This document shows, in pieces, positions 8,577 to 17,527 of a DNA stretch of 64,000 bases. Source of the stretch: SIG307 sp964545045 (GTDB taxonomy: Bacteria > Bacillota > Clostridia > Lachnospirales > Lachnospiraceae); contig CAZJEN010000004.1 of NCBI GenBank assembly GCA_964545045.1, positions 55,829-119,828 of the forward strand, in the 5' to 3' direction. A program made the translations under genes and the position numbers. Each line of letters begins with the position of its first letter. Positions within the stretch are counted from its first letter, which is position 1. The notes under the pieces were generated by a model, which saw only the letters and a program-made list of their open reading frames with translations, made no database searches and had not been told where the DNA came from.

Positions 8577-9541
8577 GTGAATCCAAAAATCTTCTCGAGG
8601 TAAAGAACCTCAAGCAACACTTTGATATTCCGAACGGCTTTATGAAGTCTTTGAAGTTAAAGGCCGTGGATGATGTTACGTTTGAAATTAAAGAGGGAGA
8701 GACTCTTGGTCTTGTAGGTGAGTCCGGTTGCGGTAAGACCACGGTAGGTCGTACCATTTTGCAGCTGTATAAGCCGACGGCCGGTGAGGTTTGGTTTGAC
8801 GGCAATCTCATTCAGAGTAAGAAGTCTATTCAGGAGTTCCGTAAGCAGGCGCAGATGGTATTCCAGGATCCGTACTCTTCTCTGGACCCGCGTATGACGG
8901 TCAGCGATATTATCGGAGAGCCGTTAGACGTTCATAAGTTATACGGCAGCAAGAAGGAAAGAGAAGAAAAGATTCGTCACCTGATGGGTCTGGTTGGTCT
9001 TTCCAGCGAACACGCTACCCGTTATGCCCATGAGTTTTCCGGCGGTCAGCGTCAGAGAATCGGTATCGCGAGAGCTCTTGCGGTAGATCCGAAGTTCATT
9101 GTTTGTGATGAGCCGGTATCCGCCCTTGACGTTTCCATTCAGGCGCAGGTAGTCAATATGTTTGAGGATTTGCAGGAGCAGTTGGGCCTGACCTACTTGT
9201 TCATTGCACATGACTTATTGGTAGTAAAGCACATTTCTACCAGAATCGCGGTAATGTATCTCGGAAAGATGATCGAAATCGGACCTTCCAATGAGTTGTA
9301 TCATCACCCGATTCATCCGTATACGCAGTCTCTGCTTTCTGCGGTTCCGATTCCGGATCCGAAGATTGCACGTGCCAGCGAGCGTATCCACCTTTCCGGC
9401 GATGTGCCGAGTCCGCTTCATATGCCGAGCGGTTGTCCGTTCCGTACCCGTTGTCCGCGTGCAACCGAAAAGTGTGCGGAGGTAATGCCGGAGCTTAAGG
9501 AAATGGCACCGGGACACAAGGTGGCATGTCATAACGTATAA
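8573..9541 (+). CDS. oppF: Oligopeptide ABC transporter ATP-binding protein OppF
   Basis: A 322-residue ABC ATPase with Walker A GESGCGKTT, Q-loop FQDPYSSLDPRM, signature FSGGQRQRIGIARAL, Walker B FIVCDEPVSALD and the C-terminal PSGCPFRTRCPRA cysteine motif. It pairs with OppD as the heterodimeric motor. The 111-base gap to oppA holds a small hairpin (ACCGC/GCGGT near 9604-9618), which could stabilise or separate the more highly expressed oppA message. Confidence 0.95.
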   Translation: MSESKNLLEVKNLKQHFDIPNGFMKSLKLKAVDDVTFEIKEGETLGLVGESGCGKTTVGRTILQLYKPTAGEVWFDGNLIQSKKSIQEFRKQAQMVFQDPYSSLDPRMTVSDIIGEPLDVHKLYGSKKEREEKIRHLMGLVGLSSEHATRYAHEFSGGQRQRIGIARALAVDPKFIVCDEPVSALDVSIQAQVVNMFEDLQEQLGLTYLFIAHDLLVVKHISTRIAVMYLGKMIEIGPSNELYHHPIHPYTQSLLSAVPIPDPKIARASERIHLSGDVPSPLHMPSGCPFRTRCPRATEKCAEVMPELKEMAPGHKVACHNV

Positions 9542-9652
9542 ATTGTAACACCGAAGAGAAGGTAGCGGTACAGGGAGTAATTGGGGCTTCATGTATGGTT
9601 ATGACCGCATTCCGCGGTTGTAATAGATGCTATTTTTAAGGAGGAAATAATT

Positions 9653-11407
9653 ATGAAGATGAAAAAGCTTCTGAGTGTATCACTTGCTCTTGCAATGGTA
9701 CTCGGCTGCATGGCATTTGCCGGATGCGGCGGTTCCAAGTCCGAAGCAGGCACGATGACGTTAAACGTTGGTGCTTACCCGGATACGGTTGACCCGGCTC
9801 TCAACTCTGCAGTTGACGGTGCAACCTATATTGTTCACACTTTCGCAGGTCTTGTTGGTTTCCAGCAGGATGAGACCGGTAAGTTAGTTCTTACCCCGGA
9901 GTGCGCTACTGAGCTTCCGGCACCGGTTAAGATGGATGACGGTAAGACTTCTTACACCTTTAAGCTTCGCGATGGCTTAAAGTGGAGCGACGGTACCGAT
10001 CTTGATGCAAACGATTTCGTTTATGCTTGGAACAGAGCAGCAGATCCGGCTACCGCAGCAGACTATGGTTATATGTTCGAAGTAATCGACGGTTATGCAG
10101 AAATGATGGAAGGTACCGGAACCAAGTTAAACGTTACCGCTTCCGCTGACGGAAAGGAACTTACCGTAGTACTTCCGGTTGATGTTCCGTATTTCCATGA
10201 GCTTTGTGCATTCCCGGCTTACATGCCGGTTCGTCAGGATATCATCGAAGCAAACGGTGATGCTTGGGCAACCAAGCCGGAGACCTTCATCGGTAACGGT
10301 GCATACAAGGTAACCGAGTTCACCCAGACCCAGATGGTTCTTGAGAAGAACGAGCACTTCTACAATGCTGATAAGGTTGTAACCGAAAAGCTTGTATTTG
10401 CGTTCAACTCTGATGATGCATCCCTGTTGACCAACTTCCAGAACGGTTCTTACCTTTTCATCGATTCCGTTCCGAACGATGAGATTAAGGCTCTTCAGGA
10501 GGGTGAGTACAAGGATCAGTTCTATGTAGAAGGTCAGCTTGGTACCTACTATGTATCTTTCAATGTAAATGACAGCGCTTTAGACGGATTTACCGAAGCT
10601 GAAAAGGCAAAGATTCGTACTGCACTTAGTCTTATGATTGACCGTAACTACATTGTTGAAGAAATCGGTCAGGCTGGTCAGGTACCGGCTGCTGGTTTCG
10701 TAGCAATGGGTCTTACCGAGCCGGACGGCAAGGAGTTCATCGAGAAGAACGGTCCGAATCGTGACGGTGCAGGTTACTACAGTGTTGCTGATGCTGATTA
10801 TCAGGCAAACTGCGATAAGGCAGTTGCTCTCTTAAAGGAAGTTGCTGATTCTTCCAAGAAGTTCACCATGGACGGTAATGCAGTAGTTGGTTTCCCGACT
10901 CTTACCTACATTACCAACGACGGTTCCGGTCATGAGGCGATTGCTGCATACCTTCAGCAGGTATGGAGTAACTACGGCTTCACCATTAAGGTAGAGGTTC
11001 AGGAATGGGCTACCTTCCTCAACACCCGTAAGGAAGGCAACTACTCCATCGCTCGTAACGGTTGGTTAGGTGACTACAATGACCCGATTTCCTTCCTTGA
11101 CATGTGGGTTTCCGGTTCCGGTAACAACGACTGTCAGTTCGGTAAGGGTGAGCACGCTTCCTACAACGGTTACGAAGGCAAGACCTGGGCTGAGAGCTAT
11201 GACGCAATCATTGCAGAGGTTAAGACCTCCAGCGATGCTAACAAGCGTTTCGAGCTTATGCATGATGCAGAGGATATCCTTATGGAGTCCGGTGCTATCT
11301 GCCCGATCTACTACTACACCGATATCTTCATGTGCAGTGACAAGATCGATGGCTTCTTTGCAAGCCCGCTTGGATTCAAGTACTTCATGTACGCTACTGT
11401 AAAGTAA
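9653..11407 (+). CDS. oppA: Oligopeptide-binding lipoprotein OppA
   Basis: A 584-residue extracytoplasmic solute-binding protein (SBP family 5). The lipoprotein signal MKMKKLLSVSLALAMVLG ends at a lipobox with Cys25 (FAGC). The mature part has the family signature region (TYTFKLRDGLKWSDGTDLDANDF). Codon use is strongly biased (ACC, TTC, GGT), consistent with high expression. AAGGAGG is 8 bases before the ATG. Last gene of the opp operon, closed by a strong terminator. Peptide specificity cannot be read from sequence. Confidence 0.95.
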   Translation: MKMKKLLSVSLALAMVLGCMAFAGCGGSKSEAGTMTLNVGAYPDTVDPALNSAVDGATYIVHTFAGLVGFQQDETGKLVLTPECATELPAPVKMDDGKTSYTFKLRDGLKWSDGTDLDANDFVYAWNRAADPATAADYGYMFEVIDGYAEMMEGTGTKLNVTASADGKELTVVLPVDVPYFHELCAFPAYMPVRQDIIEANGDAWATKPETFIGNGAYKVTEFTQTQMVLEKNEHFYNADKVVTEKLVFAFNSDDASLLTNFQNGSYLFIDSVPNDEIKALQEGEYKDQFYVEGQLGTYYVSFNVNDSALDGFTEAEKAKIRTALSLMIDRNYIVEEIGQAGQVPAAGFVAMGLTEPDGKEFIEKNGPNRDGAGYYSVADADYQANCDKAVALLKEVADSSKKFTMDGNAVVGFPTLTYITNDGSGHEAIAAYLQQVWSNYGFTIKVEVQEWATFLNTRKEGNYSIARNGWLGDYNDPISFLDMWVSGSGNNDCQFGKGEHASYNGYEGKTWAESYDAIIAEVKTSSDANKRFELMHDAEDILMESGAICPIYYYTDIFMCSDKIDGFFASPLGFKYFMYATVK

Positions 11408-11428
11408 TTTAATCTGATTTGATTTTTG

Positions 11429-11466
11429 AAGGGGTCGTCCGAAGGGCGGCTCCTTCGTTGTTTTTG
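11429..11466 (+). terminator. Terminator of oppA
   Basis: A 13-bp stem with G-U pairs (GAAGGGGTCGTCC with GGGCGGCTCCTTC), loop GAA, then GTTGTTTTTG. The right arm overlaps the outer edge of element A. Confidence 0.8.
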
Positions 11467-11812
11467 TGTGACGGTCTTGCCGTTGTCTTGAGTTCTCTAT
11501 TCTGATGAATTACCGAAAAATAGAGTATAAGATTAGGAGCGTTCTCACTGTTACGGATATAAGTCTTTCTAATTACTCCGGGAAAGGTTATTAGAAGAGG
11601 GACGCAACCGACTCCAACGCGACATCCGTGTCGCGTGTCGTCTCGTTTTAACATCGTGTTAAAACGTTGCTGACAGACTTACGGAGTAATAAGAAAGTCT
11701 AATATCCTGCACAATGATTCGCTCACTCCTAATCTTATATTATTTTTCGAAAAAGTATAAGAAGAGAACTCATGACAACGGCGGGTTGCTGCGCAAATAA
11801 AAGAAACGAAGG
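11452..11812. repeat. Element A: long imperfect inverted repeat, candidate structured RNA or mobile element
   Basis: This fills most of the gene-free stretch 11408-11950. Nested paired arms: 11452-11459 with 11805-11812 (8/8), 11480-11498 with 11763-11781 (18/19), 11514-11522 with 11741-11749 (9/9), 11526-11539 with 11726-11739 (14/14), GGATAT/ATATCC (11555-11560 with 11702-11707), and 11562-11580 with 11682-11700 (17/19). The apical domain holds ACGCAACCG (11602-11610), a hairpin with loop TCCG (near 11620-11637), a 9-bp/5-nt hairpin (11644-11666) and CGTTGCTGACAG (11665-11676). Element B at 37366-37658 has the same plan with different arm sequences. No open frame of note. No family recognised. 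Confidence 0.8.
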
Positions 11813-11904
11813 GGCACGCTTATGAAAAGTTCCTTCAAAAATCAAGTGATGAGCTGAGAGAAGAGAGGGATGTTATAAAGTGCTTCTTCTTGTGATTCAA
11901 AGTA

Positions 11905-11913
11905 TGTTATGAT
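11905..11913 (+). promoter_or_regulatory. Extended -10 promoter of the lipoprotein gene
   Basis: TGTTATGAT (TGn-TATGAT) without a good -35 hexamer, 38 bases before the ATG. Confidence 0.4.
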
Positions 11914-11950
11914 AGAATAAAAGTGGTTTCACAAAAGGGGAGGTTATGAG

Positions 11951-13099
11951 ATGTACAGAAGAATGAGAAGGATTGCAATGGTATTAGGTACGGTGCTTCT
12001 TCTTGGAGCGTGCGTGCAGACGTCGGAACAGACAGAACTGCCGGGGATTACGGAACCTCCGACGGAATATCCGGTAGCAACGGTTACGCCGACGACAGAG
12101 TCGACGATGACGGTTGCACCGACAACGGTACCGGGGAGAGAGGAGCTTTTTAATGAGAATCCGACTGAGATCCCGACGGCAACACAGGAGCCTGTGGTAA
12201 CGGTTGCTCCGGCAGAACCGAGCCTAAGCCCGACACAGGAACCGGTAGCCATGCCGATACCGACTGGAATATTGAAGTTAGAACCGGTGAAGGTCGGTAT
12301 GGACGGAGTGTTTATAGATAACGAGCTGTGCAGGATACAGGCTGTTTCGTTAGAAAAGGGAGAGTATTATTATGTACTTCATTTATCGGTGGAAAATCGG
12401 ACCGAGAAAGAGCTTAAATTTTATGCGGGAGATGTATATGTAAATCGTCAAGATTGCACGGATTGGGATTGTGAAGTTCCCGCGGGGGAGATAAGTGAGG
12501 AAGAGCTTACACTTTACGGTGTAGAGAAATATGCGGGTGTGACGGAGCTTTCGGATATTACGGAGTTGTACCTGCCCCTTGAGATATACGATGAAAGAGA
12601 AGCTTGGTTGGATATATTTGAGGTATCGTGGGAGGGCTATTGGCCGGAACCGATTTTTCAACAGACAATCTATTATTATCCACAAGGGGAAGCACAGTAT
12701 GTGCCGTTTACATATGAACGTCAGCCGGATGATGTTGTGGTTGTAGATAATGAGGAGCTTACTTTGTTGATAATCGGTGATGTCTATAATGAGGACGGTG
12801 GATATGAGATTAAGTTGTTTCTTGAGAACCATACGAACAAAAGGGTTTGGTATGAGATTGAAGAGTTGGCGTTGAATGGCTTTTTATGTCAGCCGTTTTA
12901 TGAATGGGAGTGTGATTTGTATCCGGGGACAGGAACTTACGGAACGATTGAATATTTTGATTACTGGAAGGATGAAACGGAAGGAGATAAAATTACTGAA
13001 ATCAGTTTCTCTCTTTCTGCAAGAGACCGTGATTTTGAATATAGTTTTCATGGGGATTATACGGTAAATCTGCAGGGCGAGGAAGAACAGGAGGACTAG
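11951..13099 (+). CDS. Lipoprotein with Pro/Thr-rich linker and two Ig-like (DUF4352-like) domains
   Basis: A 382-residue protein. The lipoprotein signal ends at LGAC (Cys21). A ~80-residue linker rich in Pro, Thr and Glu (repeats such as PTTES, PTEIPTATQEP) follows. Two similar beta-rich domains come next (about 105-235 and 250-375), each with a VENRTEKEL or LENHTNKRV motif typical of DUF4352-like extracellular domains. An anchored surface protein of unknown ligand. GGGGAGG precedes the ATG. The stop is 2 bases before the epimerase gene, so the two are probably co-transcribed. Confidence 0.7.
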   Translation: MYRRMRRIAMVLGTVLLLGACVQTSEQTELPGITEPPTEYPVATVTPTTESTMTVAPTTVPGREELFNENPTEIPTATQEPVVTVAPAEPSLSPTQEPVAMPIPTGILKLEPVKVGMDGVFIDNELCRIQAVSLEKGEYYYVLHLSVENRTEKELKFYAGDVYVNRQDCTDWDCEVPAGEISEEELTLYGVEKYAGVTELSDITELYLPLEIYDEREAWLDIFEVSWEGYWPEPIFQQTIYYYPQGEAQYVPFTYERQPDDVVVVDNEELTLLIIGDVYNEDGGYEIKLFLENHTNKRVWYEIEELALNGFLCQPFYEWECDLYPGTGTYGTIEYFDYWKDETEGDKITEISFSLSARDRDFEYSFHGDYTVNLQGEEEQED

Positions 13100-13101
13100 C
13101 T

Positions 13102-14064
13102 ATGGCAGACAAAGTTTTAATCTTAGGCGGTAGTTATTTTGTGGGAAGAAAGCTTGTGGAGTATCTGGCCGGACACGGGTATGAGGTGACGGTACTAAAC
13201 CGTGGGACGAGGCCTCTTTCCGTAGAGGGCGTACAGCAAATTTGCTGTGACCGGAACGACGGTGAGGGGATGAAGGCAGCGCTTGTCGGGAAATCGTTTG
13301 ACTATGTCATTGATGTGAGCTGGCAGGATGTGTCTTGGGTGGAGAAGCTTTGTGTAGCGCTTTCTCTTGATGCGGTGAAGAAGTTGGTGTTTATCAGTTC
13401 CAGCGCGGTGTATGATGTGGAGCATTTGCAGATTCCGTTTGCGGAGACGGATGCTTTGGCGGAGAATAAGTACTGGACTTTTTACGGAAAGGGAAAGATT
13501 GATGCGGAAGGCTATTACTCAGAGTTCTTGAAAACGAAAAAGACAGAGTTGGTGATACTGCGTCCGCCGTATATTTACGGAGAATATAATTATGCCCAGA
13601 GGGAAAGTCTGATTTTTAGGCAACTTACGGAGGATAAGCCGGTGGTGATTCCGGCGTCGAATCCGAAACTGCAGTTTATTTATACGGAGGACCTGGCGGC
13701 AATCGTAGATTGTTTGTTAAAGACCGAAACAGGGAAAGAAAGTATATTTAATGTGGGAAACAAGAAGGCGGTGACTTCGAAAGAATGGGTGGAAGCTTGT
13801 GCAATGGTTGCCGGAAAAGTGCCGGAGATTCTGGAACTGGATTATGCAGAGATTGGCAGGAACGTGAGAGATTTTTATCCTTTTTTTGACTATGATAATG
13901 TGCTGGAGGTTTCGAAAGTCAACGGGATAATCTGTAGAGAGACGGAGTTTACAGAGGGACTTAAGAAGGCCTTTGCCTGGTTTACGGAAAACAGAGACAA
14001 AATTGTTTTTAAGGAGAATGTAGACAAGAATCTGTATGAAATAATTGCGGAGTTGTCGGTGTGA
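13102..14064 (+). CDS. NAD-dependent epimerase/dehydratase family protein
   Basis: A 320-residue extended short-chain dehydrogenase. The N-terminal Rossmann motif is the GGSYFVGRKLVEYL variant of GxxGxxG seen in atypical SDRs of the isoflavone-reductase/NmrA or CSP41 type. FISSSAVYD and YGKGKIDAE supply the Ser and the Tyr-x-x-x-Lys active-site region, and RPPYIYGEYN is typical of epimerases. It probably acts on a nucleotide sugar or related substrate that cannot be named. Starts 2 bases after the lipoprotein gene. Confidence 0.8.
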   Translation: MADKVLILGGSYFVGRKLVEYLAGHGYEVTVLNRGTRPLSVEGVQQICCDRNDGEGMKAALVGKSFDYVIDVSWQDVSWVEKLCVALSLDAVKKLVFISSSAVYDVEHLQIPFAETDALAENKYWTFYGKGKIDAEGYYSEFLKTKKTELVILRPPYIYGEYNYAQRESLIFRQLTEDKPVVIPASNPKLQFIYTEDLAAIVDCLLKTETGKESIFNVGNKKAVTSKEWVEACAMVAGKVPEILELDYAEIGRNVRDFYPFFDYDNVLEVSKVNGIICRETEFTEGLKKAFAWFTENRDKIVFKENVDKNLYEIIAELSV

Positions 14065-14081
14065 TTTGTACCTTTTGGGAC

Positions 14082-14110
14082 TTCACGAAACAAGGAAAAA
14101 ATGGTATACT
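14082..14110 (+). promoter_or_regulatory. Promoter of the GH5 gene
   Basis: TTCACG, 17-base spacer, TATACT, 77 bases before the ATG. Confidence 0.55.
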
Positions 14111-14186
14111 GTGCATAACAACTCGACCGGGAACAAAGATTGGGGAGAATGTTTTGTGCCCCGGGCATTTACATGAGGAGGTTTTT

Positions 14187-15440
14187 ATGAAAAGAAAGTT
14201 ACGAGGCATGGCAGCATTGCTGGCAATGATATTGTTAATCGGGGCTTGCGGAACACCGTCAGGTGCAGATGAAAACCAAACGACACTGACGCCGGTGGCA
14301 GATGTGACGGAAAATCCGGATATAACACCGACGGAGGAACCGGCGGCAACGCCGACGAAAGTGCCGGATCCGACAGCAACTCCGGAACCGACTGCGACGC
14401 CGGAGCCGTGGGTGGGCGGAAGCGAAGCGGCAAAGATTATCGCAAATATGACCATCGGCTGGAATCTCGGTAATACGTTAGACAGTCTGGGGTCTGTGGA
14501 AACCGCATGGGGAAATCCTATGACGACCCAGGAGATGATTGATGCTGTGGCTGCGGCAGGTTTTAATACCGTTCGTTTACCTGTGACCTGGTATTGCCGT
14601 ACGGACGGGGATTTCACCGTGAAGGAGTCATGGCTGGCCCGGGTAAAGGAAGTGGTGGATTATTGCTATAACAACGATATGTATGTTATTTTGAATACCC
14701 ACCATGAGACCAGCTGGAATGTGCCGACGTTAGCTAAGGTTGACGGAGTAGAAGAGAAGTTTGTGTATTTGTGGCAGCAGATTGCGGAATTTTTCAAGGA
14801 TTATGATGAGCATCTGATCTTTGAAGGGATGAATGAACCCCGTGAAGTAGGCAGTGCGGCAGAGTGGAGTGGCGGTACCACGGAAGGACGTCAGATTATT
14901 ACCCGCCTCAATAATGCATTTGTGGAAACGGTGCGTGCTACCGGTGGAAATAACGCGACCCGTGTTCTTTTGATTACCAGCTACGGTGCAAACAGTTCCC
15001 GTATTGCGATGTACGGTGTGAAGGTGCCGAATGATCCGTATGTCGGCGTATCCATTCATGCCTATACACCGTATAACTTCACCTTTAATACGAAGAATGA
15101 GTATAATACAATGATTTGGGACGGAAGCAAAAAAGGTGATATTGACACGCTGTTCCGTGACATTAACGATATTTTCCTGAAAAAAGGGATTCCGGTAATT
15201 ATGACGGAGTTCGGTGCGGAAAATAAGAGCAAAATGGCAGGCGGTGAGGATAATCTTGCGGCAAGATGTGAATGGGTTACTTATTATCTGACCAAGGCAA
15301 AGGAATACGGTGTACCTTGCGTACAGTGGGATAACAATTTACATACCGGTTCCGGAGAATTGTTCGGTTTGTTGAATCGTAAGACTTGCGAATGGTATGA
15401 GCCGGAGTATATTGAGGCTATGATGGAAGCGGTAAAGTAA
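14187..15440 (+). CDS. Glycoside hydrolase family 5 lipoprotein (endoglucanase-like)
   Basis: A 417-residue protein. Lipoprotein signal with Cys21 (LIGAC), a Pro/Thr linker to about residue 75, then a GH5 (beta/alpha)8 catalytic domain starting IIANMTIGWNLGNTLD. Expected catalytic residues are present: acid/base Glu217 in GMNEPRE and nucleophile Glu341 in IMTEFGAEN, plus RLPVTW and NTHHE. It would cleave beta-1,4-linked glucans or mannans at the cell surface. AGGAGG precedes the ATG at 14187. An upstream in-frame codon (14061) overlaps the previous gene and the promoter and is rejected. Confidence 0.9.
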   Translation: MKRKLRGMAALLAMILLIGACGTPSGADENQTTLTPVADVTENPDITPTEEPAATPTKVPDPTATPEPTATPEPWVGGSEAAKIIANMTIGWNLGNTLDSLGSVETAWGNPMTTQEMIDAVAAAGFNTVRLPVTWYCRTDGDFTVKESWLARVKEVVDYCYNNDMYVILNTHHETSWNVPTLAKVDGVEEKFVYLWQQIAEFFKDYDEHLIFEGMNEPREVGSAAEWSGGTTEGRQIITRLNNAFVETVRATGGNNATRVLLITSYGANSSRIAMYGVKVPNDPYVGVSIHAYTPYNFTFNTKNEYNTMIWDGSKKGDIDTLFRDINDIFLKKGIPVIMTEFGAENKSKMAGGEDNLAARCEWVTYYLTKAKEYGVPCVQWDNNLHTGSGELFGLLNRKTCEWYEPEYIEAMMEAVK

Positions 15441-15634
15441 TCGGAAAACAGATACATCGGAGGATAGCGGACGGAAAAATGATGTTTGCTTATAACTCCA
15501 TAAGTAGAACTAATAAATTATATGAATATTTTTCGTGACATACCTACTAGGAAAAGACGCGAAAGTATGCTATGATAAAGATAACTTCCCCTCGGTAGGT
15601 GTGAGGGGCACAAAGCAGACAGGAGGATATGACG

Positions 15635-16660
15635 ATGGATTACAAGAAAGCCGGAGTGGATATTGAGGCTGGTTACAAGGCAGTGGAACTGATGAAGGAG
15701 CATGTAAAGGGTACGATGCGTCCGGAAGTGTTGAACGGTCTCGGAGGTTTTTCCGGTGCGTTTGCATTGGATCGTTTTATGACGATGAAGCAGCCGACCT
15801 TACTTTCCGGTACGGACGGTGTAGGTACGAAGCTGAAGCTTGCTTTTATTTTGGACAAGCATGATACCATCGGTATCGACTGTGTTGCAATGTGTGTAAA
15901 TGACGTAGCTTGTGCGGGCGGTGAGCCGTTGTTCTTCCTTGACTACGTTGCATGCGGTAAGAATATTCCGGAGAAGATTGCTACCATCGTCAGCGGTGTG
16001 GCCGAGGGATGTAAGCAGGCAGGTGCTGCGCTCATCGGTGGTGAGACCGCAGAGATGCCGGGCTTCTATCCGGAAGACGAGTACGACCTTGCGGGTTTTG
16101 CGGTTGGTATCGTAGACCGTGCAGAGATGATTACCGGCGAGAATATGAAGGACGGCGACGTGCTTATCGGTATCGCTTCCTCCGGTATTCACAGTAACGG
16201 TTATTCCTTAGTTCGTAAGGTATTCCCGATGGAGCGTAAGCCGTTAGATGTTTACTATGAGTCCTTAGGCATGACCCTCGGTGAGAAGCTTTTGACTCCG
16301 ACCAAGATTTATGTGAAGGCTCTTTCTTCCTTAAAGACCAACGGTATTGTTGTAAAGGCTTGCAGCCACGTAACCGGTGGCGGTTTCTACGAGAACATTC
16401 CGAGAATGCTTCCGGATGGTATCCGTGCACAGGTGAAGAAGAATGCTTACGAAGTACCGGCAATCTTCCAGATGCTTGCAAAGGACGGTAACATCGAGGA
16501 GCAGATGATGTACAATACCTACAACATGGGTATCGGTATGGTAATCGCAGTGGATAAGGCTGACGCTGACAAGGCAGTTGCTACCTTAAAGGCAGCAGGC
16601 GAAGAGGCATATATCCTCGGTGAGGCTGTAAACGGCGAAAAGGGAATTGATATTCTGTAA
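15635..16660 (+). CDS. purM: Phosphoribosylformylglycinamidine cyclo-ligase (AIR synthetase)
   Basis: A 341-residue enzyme of purine synthesis that closes the imidazole ring of FGAM with ATP to give AIR. Family sequences are visible: MDYKKAGVDIEAGYKAV at the N-terminus, the phosphate-binding LLSGTDGVGTKLKLAF, and GGETAEMPGFY. AGGAGG (15621-15626) is 2 bases from the ATG at 15629 and 8 bases from the ATG at 15635, so 15635 is used and matches the usual N-terminus. First of purM-purN-purD. Confidence 0.96.
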   Translation: MDYKKAGVDIEAGYKAVELMKEHVKGTMRPEVLNGLGGFSGAFALDRFMTMKQPTLLSGTDGVGTKLKLAFILDKHDTIGIDCVAMCVNDVACAGGEPLFFLDYVACGKNIPEKIATIVSGVAEGCKQAGAALIGGETAEMPGFYPEDEYDLAGFAVGIVDRAEMITGENMKDGDVLIGIASSGIHSNGYSLVRKVFPMERKPLDVYYESLGMTLGEKLLTPTKIYVKALSSLKTNGIVVKACSHVTGGGFYENIPRMLPDGIRAQVKKNAYEVPAIFQMLAKDGNIEEQMMYNTYNMGIGMVIAVDKADADKAVATLKAAGEEAYILGEAVNGEKGIDIL

Positions 16661-16664
16661 TACA

Positions 16665-16870
16665 TAAATTATGGCGTGTGCGGTGTCCGGCTTTGCAAAA
16701 GCTCGGCGCGGCACGCGCTTTATTTGCGTGTTGGCAAAGTGAGCATGCGAGCAAACTGCGTGAGCTGGCTCACAGGCAGTTGCGTAGTCATGCGAACGCG
16801 CCCACGACCGAGCGACAAAGTCGCGAGGCGGGGGAGGTGCGAAGCACTGCCTACACGCAACAAAACTTTT
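16665..16870. repeat. GC-rich hairpin array between purM and purN
   Basis: The 223-base gap is much richer in GC than its neighbours and packed with small stem-loops: GCGAC-AAA-GTCGC, GTGC-GAA-GCAC, GTGAGC-TG-GCTCAC nested in AACTGC/GCAGTT, and a GCTTTTGC-like hairpin. Short frames in it have no plausible coding character. It looks like an intergenic repeat unit whose transcript would fold heavily. Confidence 0.5.
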
Positions 16871-16883
16871 TAAGGAGGTCCCT

Positions 16884-17510
16884 ATGACAAAAATCGTAGT
16901 TTTGGTATCCGGTGGCGGAACGAATTTACAGGCGATTATGGATAAGATGGACAGCGGTGCCATCACCAATGCGGAAATCGTAGCCGTAATCAGTAACAAG
17001 GCAGATGCCTATGCATTAGAGCGTGCAAAGAATAAGGGCATTGCGGCGGAGTGCATTTCTCCGAAGAGCTTTGCATCCCGTGCCGAGTTTAACGAAGCAC
17101 TTTTGGCGGGCGTTGCGAAGTATGAGCCGGATTTGATTGTACTGGCAGGCTATCTTGTGATTTTGCCGGCGTGTCTCATTCAGGCATATCCGCAGAAGAT
17201 TTTAAATATTCACCCGTCTTTGATTCCGTCCTTTTGCGGCGACGGATTTTACGGACTGCATGTCCATGAGGCGGTGCTTGCCAGAGGTAATAAGGTAACC
17301 GGTGCTACGGTGCATTTTGTGGACGAGGGTACGGATACCGGCCCGATTCTCATGCAGAAGGCGGTAGCGGTGAAGCTTGGGGATACCCCGGAGATTTTAC
17401 AGCGTCGCGTTATGGAAGAGGCTGAATGGGAGATTCTCCCGGCAGCCATCAATGCCATTGCCAACGGCAAGGTGACCTGGCAGGACGGTAAGGCGTTTGT
17501 ATTAGACTAA
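16884..17510 (+). CDS. purN: Phosphoribosylglycinamide formyltransferase
   Basis: A 208-residue formyltransferase that uses 10-formyl-THF to convert GAR to FGAR. It begins KIVVLVSGGGTNLQAIMD. The catalytic region shows Asn-Ile-His (LNIHPSLIPSF), and the Asp of the DEGTDTGPI loop is present. AAGGAGG sits 8 bases before the ATG. It follows purM across the GC-rich hairpin region and is 17 bases ahead of purD. Confidence 0.96.
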   Translation: MTKIVVLVSGGGTNLQAIMDKMDSGAITNAEIVAVISNKADAYALERAKNKGIAAECISPKSFASRAEFNEALLAGVAKYEPDLIVLAGYLVILPACLIQAYPQKILNIHPSLIPSFCGDGFYGLHVHEAVLARGNKVTGATVHFVDEGTDTGPILMQKAVAVKLGDTPEILQRRVMEEAEWEILPAAINAIANGKVTWQDGKAFVLD

Positions 17511-17527
17511 ATAACGGAGGAATAAAC

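Noticed and set aside
11409..11654. An 81-residue minus-strand frame in element A
   Set aside because: Same reason: it overlaps a terminator and repeat arms and lacks a ribosome site.
11452..11812. Elements A and B as group II introns, IS200/IS605 remnants or hammerhead ribozymes
   Set aside because: No domain V-like hairpin, no reverse transcriptase or transposase, and the CTGATG in element B is not conserved in element A, so no hammerhead core exists.
16676..16887. Two overlapping ~65-residue plus-strand frames between purM and purN
   Set aside because: They lie in the hairpin array, have no ribosome site, and their composition (Arg/Cys/Trp-rich) is not coding-like.
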